Positions 59,738 through 64,000 of a stretch of 64,000 nt of DNA are shown piece after piece (position 1 is the first letter of the stretch; every line of letters starts with the position of its first letter). The position numbers were made by a program, and so were the translations under genes. The notes under the pieces were generated by a model. It worked only from the letters and a program-made list of their open reading frames with translations, ran no database searches and had not been told where the DNA came from. The DNA is from Kineococcus sp. NBC_00420 (GTDB lineage: Bacteria; Actinomycetota; Actinomycetes; Actinomycetales; Kineococcaceae): NCBI RefSeq assembly GCF_036021035.1, contig NZ_CP107930.1, forward strand, positions 2,604,001 to 2,668,000, given 5' to 3'.

Positions 59738-60763
59738 GTGACAGCCCGCAAGAACTTCAAGCGCCTCGTGCGTGCGCGCGCCGCCCGCACCGGCGAGTCC
59801 TACACGGCTGCCCTGCGGCACTTCCTCCCCACCGTCGAGGAGACCACCGTGACCGACCACCACCCGTTCCGTCTCGCCGTGGGGCAGCTGCCCGTGCACG
59901 GCGACCCCACCGACGCCGCCGCCCTGCGCGACGCCGGGACCCGGATCCGCGACCTCATGCGGCGGGCCCACCGCACCGGCGCCCGGTTGCTGCACCTGCC
60001 CGAAGGGGCGACGTGCTTCCCGGACAAGCTCGTCGTGTCCAGCACCCCGGGTGCTCCCGGGCCGGCCGACTGGAGCACCACCGCGTGGGACGTCCTCCAC
60101 GCCGAACTCGAGCAGACCGCTGCTCTCGCAGGCGAACTGTCGCTCTGGACGGTCCTCGGCTCGACGCACCGGCTCACCCCGCCGCTGCGTCCGCACAACA
60201 GCCTCTACGTCCTCTCCGCCGCCGGTGCGGTCCACACCCGCTACGACGAGCGGTTCATGTCGCACACGAAGACGACGTTCATGTACTCCCCCGGCCGCGA
60301 ACCCGTCACCTTCGAGGTCGACGGTCGTCGCTTCGGCTGCGCCCTGGGGATCGAGTGCCACTTCCCCGAGGTGTTCGGGGAGTACGAACGGCTCGACGTG
60401 GACTGCGTGCTGTTCTCCAGCACCGGCGACGGCGCGGGGAACGCGGCGACGTTCGCGCTGGAGTGCCGGGGGCACGCTGCCACCAACGGGTTCTGGGTGA
60501 GCTTCGCCGTGCCGCCGCAGGCGGAGGCGTCGGCGAGCTCGGGGGTCGTCGCCCCCGGGGGCCGGTGGCTCGGGCAGTGCTCGCCGGACACCGACCCGGG
60601 CACCGACCTGGCCACCGACCTGGTCACCGTCGAGCTCGACGAGGGCGCCCCCGACGTCGAGGTGGCGGTGACGAAGGCGCGGCCGTGGCGCCGGGTGGCC
60701 CGGCAGGCGTCGACCGCGGATCCCGTGGACGACCCGCGCAGCCGCGAGCGCGCCGCGTTCTGA
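59738..60763 (+). CDS. Nitrilase-superfamily carbon-nitrogen hydrolase with basic N-terminal extension
   Basis: A 341-residue protein in two parts. Residues 1-33 (TARKNFKRLVRARAARTGES, then YTAALRHF) are a short basic helical segment seen in other actinobacterial proteins as a DNA-binding-like or chromatin-type module. From about residue 40 a CN-hydrolase domain follows, with the catalytic Glu89 (HLPEG), Lys178 (SHTKTT) and Cys207 (GIECHFPE). It hydrolyses an amide or nitrile of unknown identity. The GTG at 59738 was chosen because residues before it look like shadow sequence. It overlaps no neighbour; the DGPF-protein gene follows 104 nt later. Confidence 0.72.
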   Translation: MTARKNFKRLVRARAARTGESYTAALRHFLPTVEETTVTDHHPFRLAVGQLPVHGDPTDAAALRDAGTRIRDLMRRAHRTGARLLHLPEGATCFPDKLVVSSTPGAPGPADWSTTAWDVLHAELEQTAALAGELSLWTVLGSTHRLTPPLRPHNSLYVLSAAGAVHTRYDERFMSHTKTTFMYSPGREPVTFEVDGRRFGCALGIECHFPEVFGEYERLDVDCVLFSSTGDGAGNAATFALECRGHAATNGFWVSFAVPPQAEASASSGVVAPGGRWLGQCSPDTDPGTDLATDLVTVELDEGAPDVEVAVTKARPWRRVARQASTADPVDDPRSRERAAF

Positions 60764-60867
60764 GGAGGTGCGCCACGATGTCGAGCACGATGTCGAGAAC
60801 GCGGGACCGGCTCCGTCCCCGCAGTGACCGTGACCGGTGGAGGTCACGCCGACGAAGGAGACCCACG

Positions 60868-61275
60868 ATGGCGAAGTACCGGCTGCTCAAGCACTACCGC
60901 GGCGCCCCGGCCCCGGTGAACGACGTGTCGATGGACCGGTGGACGCCGGAGGAGGTCTCGGCGCACATGACGTACATGAACGACTTCGCCGAACGCCTCG
61001 TGGGGTCGGGCGAGTTCGTCGAGGGTCAGGCCCTGGCGCCCGAGGGGGCCTGGGTCCGCTACGACGGGGAGGGGCGGCCGCCGGTCACCGACGGGCCGTT
61101 CGCCGAGACCAAGGACCTCATCGCGGGCTGGATGGTCATCGACGTCGACAGCTACGACCGCGCCGTCGAACTCGCCGGGGAACTGTCCGCGGCCCCCGGC
61201 GCGGGGGGCCGGCCGATCCACGAGTGGCTCGAGCTCCGCCCGTTCCTGGCCAACCCGACCACGACCGGGGACTGA
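60868..61275 (+). CDS. YCII-related DGPF protein, partner of ECF42-type sigma factor
   Basis: A 135-residue YCII-like protein. It contains PVTDGPFAETKDLIAGWMVIDVDS with the DGPF motif that defines partners of ECF42 sigma factors. AAGGAG lies 7 nt before the ATG. The sigma factor gene starts 8 nt after its stop, so the two are one operon. DGPF proteins are thought to modulate or to be under control of the sigma factor; their activity is unknown. Confidence 0.88.
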   Translation: MAKYRLLKHYRGAPAPVNDVSMDRWTPEEVSAHMTYMNDFAERLVGSGEFVEGQALAPEGAWVRYDGEGRPPVTDGPFAETKDLIAGWMVIDVDSYDRAVELAGELSAAPGAGGRPIHEWLELRPFLANPTTTGD

Positions 61276-61283
61276 GCGCGGCG

Positions 61284-62429
61284 GTGGACGAGGACCTGCT
61301 CCGGACCCTCACCCCGAGGGTGCTGACCGTCCTCGTCCGCCGCGGGGCCGACTTCGCCGCGGCCGAGGACGCGGTGCAGGAAGCGCTGGTCGAGGCGGTG
61401 CGGGTGTGGCCGTCCGAGCGCCCGCGGGACCCGGAGGGGTGGCTCGTCACGGTGGCCTGGCGCAGGTTCCTCGACGCCACCCGCGCCGAGTCCTCCCGCC
61501 GGCGGCGGGAGGAACGCCGGGACCGGGAACCCGCCACCGGCCCGACGACGTCGCGGGACGACTCGCTGCAGCTGTACTTCCTCTGCGCGCACCCGTCGCT
61601 GACCCCGAGCTCGGCGGTGGCGCTCACGCTGCGCGCCGTCGGCGGACTGACCACCCGGCAGATCGCCGCGGCCTACCTCGTCCCGGAAACGACCATGGCG
61701 CAACGCATCAGCCGTGCGAAGCGCACGGTCGCCGGGGTCCGGTTCGACACCCCCGGCGACGTGGCGACCGTGCTGCGGGTGCTGTACCTGGTGTTCAACG
61801 AGGGGTACTCCGGCGACGTCGACCTCGCCGCGGAGGCGATCCGGCTGACGCGTCGGCTCTCGCTCGCCGTCGAGCACCCCGAGGTCCGCGGGTTGCTGGC
61901 CCTGATGCTGCTGCACCACGCGCGCCGCGCCGCGCGGACCGCCCCCGACGGGTCGCTGGTGCCGCTGGCGGAGCAGGACCGCTCGCGCTGGGACACGGGC
62001 GCGATCGCCGAGGCGGTGGCGATCCTGCAGGCCGCCCTGGCCCGGGACCGCCTGGGCGAGTTCCAGGCCCAGGCCGCCATCGCCGCCCTGCACGCCGACG
62101 CGACGAGCACGGAGGCGACCGACTGGGTCCAGGTCGTGGAGTGGTACGACGAACTGCTGCGCCTCACCGACACCCCCGTCGTGCGGCTGAACCGGGCGGT
62201 CGCGCTCGGGGAGGCCGACGGGCCGCGGGCCGGGTTGGCCGCCCTCGCCGAGGTCGACGCCGCGACCCCCCGCCACGCGGCCGTGGCGGCGTTCCTGCAC
62301 GAACGCGACGGCGACCTCGCGGGCGCCGCGCGGCTCTACGCCCAGGCAGCGCTCGCGGCCGGGAACCTGGCCGAGCGCGAGCACCTGATCCGCCGGGCCG
62401 CCCGGCTCAACGCTCGCCTCCGCGGCTGA
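61284..62429 (+). CDS. ECF42-type sigma factor with C-terminal extension
   Basis: A 381-residue protein, roughly twice a minimal ECF sigma factor. Region 2 is GADFAAAEDAVQEALVEAVRVWPSERPRDPEGWLVTVAWRRFLDATRAES and region 4 is GGLTTRQIAAAYLVPETTMAQRISRAKR. A long TPR-like C-terminal domain follows (GYSGDVDLAAEAIRLTRRLSLAV, then QAAIAALHADA, and EREHLIRRAARLNARL). This layout, together with the DGPF neighbour, is the ECF42 group. No anti-sigma factor is next to it; control is thought to be intrinsic through the C-terminal domain. Confidence 0.9.
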   Translation: MDEDLLRTLTPRVLTVLVRRGADFAAAEDAVQEALVEAVRVWPSERPRDPEGWLVTVAWRRFLDATRAESSRRRREERRDREPATGPTTSRDDSLQLYFLCAHPSLTPSSAVALTLRAVGGLTTRQIAAAYLVPETTMAQRISRAKRTVAGVRFDTPGDVATVLRVLYLVFNEGYSGDVDLAAEAIRLTRRLSLAVEHPEVRGLLALMLLHHARRAARTAPDGSLVPLAEQDRSRWDTGAIAEAVAILQAALARDRLGEFQAQAAIAALHADATSTEATDWVQVVEWYDELLRLTDTPVVRLNRAVALGEADGPRAGLAALAEVDAATPRHAAVAAFLHERDGDLAGAARLYAQAALAAGNLAEREHLIRRAARLNARLRG

Positions 62430-62883
62430 GGGCCCGCGACACGTCGGCGACGTGGACGTCGACGAGCACCTGGTCCGCCTGCGGGGCCGCGTCGCCGAGG
62501 ACCGTCCGGAGTCGTTGCAGCACAGCGCTTCGGACCTCGCGACCCAGCGACGGGAGGTGCACGCCGTAGCCGGCGGAGACGTCGACGACGACCGTCTCGA
62601 GGTGCTGCGCCTCGTCGGTGGCGCAGCTGATCGCGAGCGCCGAGACCCCCGTCACCGCGTCGACGGCGGGCCGCAGCTGGGTGACGAGGACGTCGCCGCT
62701 GAGCAGGAACTCGCTGAGCTCGTGGGCGCCGACGACGGGGTCGGCGGGGCGGAAGGCGCGACGGACGCGGTCGAGGACGGCGGCGCGCACGGCCACCCAG
62801 CCCGTCTCGGTGTGGGCGCGCAGCGCGGCGGTCGCGAGGGCCAACGCCTCGTCACCAGATCGCGGTTCGCGGTTCACTGCCAT
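62407..62883 (-). CDS. Asp23/Gls24-like protein
   Basis: A 158-residue protein. The C-terminal half (ISCATDEAQHLETVVVDVSAGYGVHLPSLGREVRSAVLQRLRTVLG, then VLVDVHVADVSRAL) has the repeating pattern of the Asp23/Gls24 envelope-stress family. It starts at 62883 inside the end of the sigma-factor gene (10-nt overlap), so it is its operon partner. Its 3' end overlaps the ECF42 gene end (23 nt, opposite strand). Confidence 0.65.
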   Translation of the reverse strand: MAVNREPRSGDEALALATAALRAHTETGWVAVRAAVLDRVRRAFRPADPVVGAHELSEFLLSGDVLVTQLRPAVDAVTGVSALAISCATDEAQHLETVVVDVSAGYGVHLPSLGREVRSAVLQRLRTVLGDAAPQADQVLVDVHVADVSRALSRGGER

Positions 62884-63446
62884 CCCTCCAGGGTGCTCGC
62901 CAACGCGGTGCGCGCTCGTTCGAGGAGACCACGGACCGCGGTGCTCGTCGTGCCGAGGACCTCCGCGATCTCCTCGTAGCTCAGTTCCTCGACCTCGCGC
63001 AGGATCCAGGCCGAGCGTTGTCGCGGGGGCAGCAGCTGCAGGGCCAGGTCGAGCGCCTCCCGCAGCGCGGCCGCCTCGCTGGTCCGGGCGGGGTCGGCGC
63101 GCAGGTCGCGGATCTGGTCGCGGACCTCGTCGAGCTCGACGTCGAGGACGAGGTCGTCGTTCTTGCGCCGGGAACGGCGGAACACCTCGTGGCGGCAGAT
63201 GGTGAACAGCCAGGTGCGCACGGAGGAGTCGCCGCGGAAGTTCTTCAGACCGCGCCAGGCCGCGAGGAAGGTCTCCTGGACGCAGTCGTCGCTCTGGCTG
63301 CGGTCGTCGAGGAGCCGTGCGGCGTAGCGGTAGAGGGAGGGGCCGTGGCGTTCGACGAGTTCGGCGAAGGCGTCGCGGTCGCCCATGGTGGCGAGCGCGG
63401 TGAGGGTCGCGTCGTCCCTGGTCCCGTCCGTGGATCCGTCGTGCAT
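62874..63446 (-). CDS. ECF RNA polymerase sigma factor
   Basis: A 190-residue sigma factor with region 2 (AFAELVERHGPSLYRYAARLLDDRSQSDDCVQETFLAAWRGLKNFRGDSSVRTWLFTICRHEVFRRSRRK) and region 4 (LPPRQRSAWILREVEELSYEEIAEVLGTTSTAVRGLLERARTAL). It is transcribed away from the Asp23-family gene at 63621 and overlaps the Asp23-like gene behind it by 10 nt. It probably controls a cell-envelope stress regulon that includes these neighbours. No anti-sigma gene was seen. Confidence 0.9.
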   Translation of the reverse strand: MHDGSTDGTRDDATLTALATMGDRDAFAELVERHGPSLYRYAARLLDDRSQSDDCVQETFLAAWRGLKNFRGDSSVRTWLFTICRHEVFRRSRRKNDDLVLDVELDEVRDQIRDLRADPARTSEAAALREALDLALQLLPPRQRSAWILREVEELSYEEIAEVLGTTSTAVRGLLERARTALASTLEGWQ

Positions 63447-63620
63447 CGACCTGCCGACCCCCTGTTCCGTCCTGCCGCATCAGAGCACGGGCGGCGCTGG
63501 ACCACCCGTTGAAACCTGTGGTGCAGGTCACACTCAAGGTCGCGTGACGTTTCCCCGGCGGCTCCCTCTACCCCCTGTGAACGCGGCAACCACGCCGCGG
63601 GACGACACGAGGAGAAACCC

Positions 63621-64000
63621 ATGACCCAGACCGCCGACCAGAAGTCGACCATCACCTCCACCGGGGCGACCGCCACCTCCACCGCTCCCTCCAGCCTGGC
63701 CTCCGCGCACGGCGTGACGACCATCGCCGACACCGTGGTCTCGAAGATCGCCGGGCTCGCCGCAAAGGACGTCTCCGGTGTCCACGCCCTCGGTGGCGGC
63801 GCCGCCCGCGCCGTCGGTGCCCTGCGCGAGCGCATCCCCGGCAGCCGCACCAACCACTCCCAGGGCGTGTCCGTCGAGGTCGGCGAGCGTCAGGCCGCCG
63901 TCGACATCGAGCTGATCGCCGAGTACGGCGTCGCCATCGCCGACCTCGCGACCGCGGTGCGCCGCAACGTCATCAACTCCGTCGAGCGCATGACCGGGCT
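63621..64000 (+). CDS. Asp23/Gls24 family protein (3' end beyond window)
   Basis: The frame opens at ATG 63621 with GAGG 7 nt upstream and continues past the window edge. The visible 126 codons contain the family core: GVTTIADTVVSKIAGLAAKDVSGVHALGG, then QGVSVEVGERQAAVDIELIAEYGVAIADLATAVRRNVINSVERMTG. A Thr/Ser-rich N-terminus of about 25 residues precedes it. Asp23 proteins bind envelope-anchoring partners (AmaP-like) under stress. It is divergent from the ECF sigma factor. Confidence 0.9.
   Translation, partial: MTQTADQKSTITSTGATATSTAPSSLASAHGVTTIADTVVSKIAGLAAKDVSGVHALGGGAARAVGALRERIPGSRTNHSQGVSVEVGERQAAVDIELIAEYGVAIADLATAVRRNVINSVERMTG

Noticed and set aside
60778-60800. Tandem ATGTCGAG(A/C)ACG direct repeat as a functional repeat
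   Set aside because: Only two 12-nt units with one mismatch and no spacing pattern; no reading frame or site supports it.

Overview
The window is 64 kb of very GC-rich DNA with actinobacterial gene content: many GTG starts, 4-nt stop/start overlaps, WXG100-like, LGFP-repeat and FBP zinc-finger proteins. The rRNA sequences and the gene mix suggest a Kineosporiales bacterium close to Kineococcus. That placement is inference from reading, not from a database search. No phage or plasmid functions are visible. One IS630-type element is present, and no CRISPR array or tRNA gene was found.

Layout. 1-3.6 kb: the 3' end of kdpD, kdpE and two coupled transglutaminase-like proteins. 3.6-9.1 kb: a DUF808 membrane protein, then a GAF/AAA-like/Fis regulator divergent from an amidohydrolase - MIP18 (DUF59) - Zn alcohol dehydrogenase operon. 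This looks like a soluble diiron alkane monooxygenase locus without the monooxygenase. 9.2-11.9 kb: type III glutamine synthetase behind a GlnR-like box, and a cupin. 12-14.7 kb: an EspC/WXG100-like protein coupled to a degenerate ADP-ribosylglycohydrolase, and an LLM flavin monooxygenase. 14.7-20.9 kb: one complete rRNA operon on the minus strand, with an enlarged helix 45 in the 23S gene. 21-25.4 kb: an MGH1-like glucosidase and a 7TM diguanylate cyclase. 25.4-33.4 kb: M13 peptidase, two MFS exporters, an amino acid permease, a lone BRCT protein, a TetR regulator and TerD. 33.4-39.2 kb: a DsbA/FrnE-like protein, a degenerate GT39-like membrane protein, a HAD - thyA - folA - small membrane protein run, a lipoprotein and a LURP-one/scramblase-like protein.

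39.3-45.8 kb holds the histidine degradation operon hutHUFI, transcribed leftward. A divergent IclR regulator and a perfect 20-bp palindrome lie between them. The enzymes follow the formiminoglutamate deiminase (HutF) branch, but hutG is not in the window. 45.8-52.8 kb is accessory-looking: LGFP-repeat exoprotein, SnoaL-like and WYL proteins, two RibD/DHFR-like proteins, RidA, the IS630 element, and a spore-photoproduct-lyase family radical SAM enzyme. 52.8-57.5 kb holds two divergent PAS/HAMP-GGDEF-EAL proteins. With the cyclase at 23.8 kb that makes three c-di-GMP proteins. 57.5-64 kb: an FBP protein, an SDR/TetR pair with a palindrome at the junction, a nitrilase with an N-terminal basic extension, a DGPF (YCII) protein with an ECF42-type sigma factor, and an ECF sigma factor between two Asp23-like proteins, the last cut by the window edge.

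No single obvious new defence or biosynthetic system stands out. The most notable items are the monooxygenase-less alkane locus, the T7SS-like/ADP-ribosylglycohydrolase-like pair, the SPL homologue in a lineage not known to sporulate, and the helix-45 insertion in the 23S gene.
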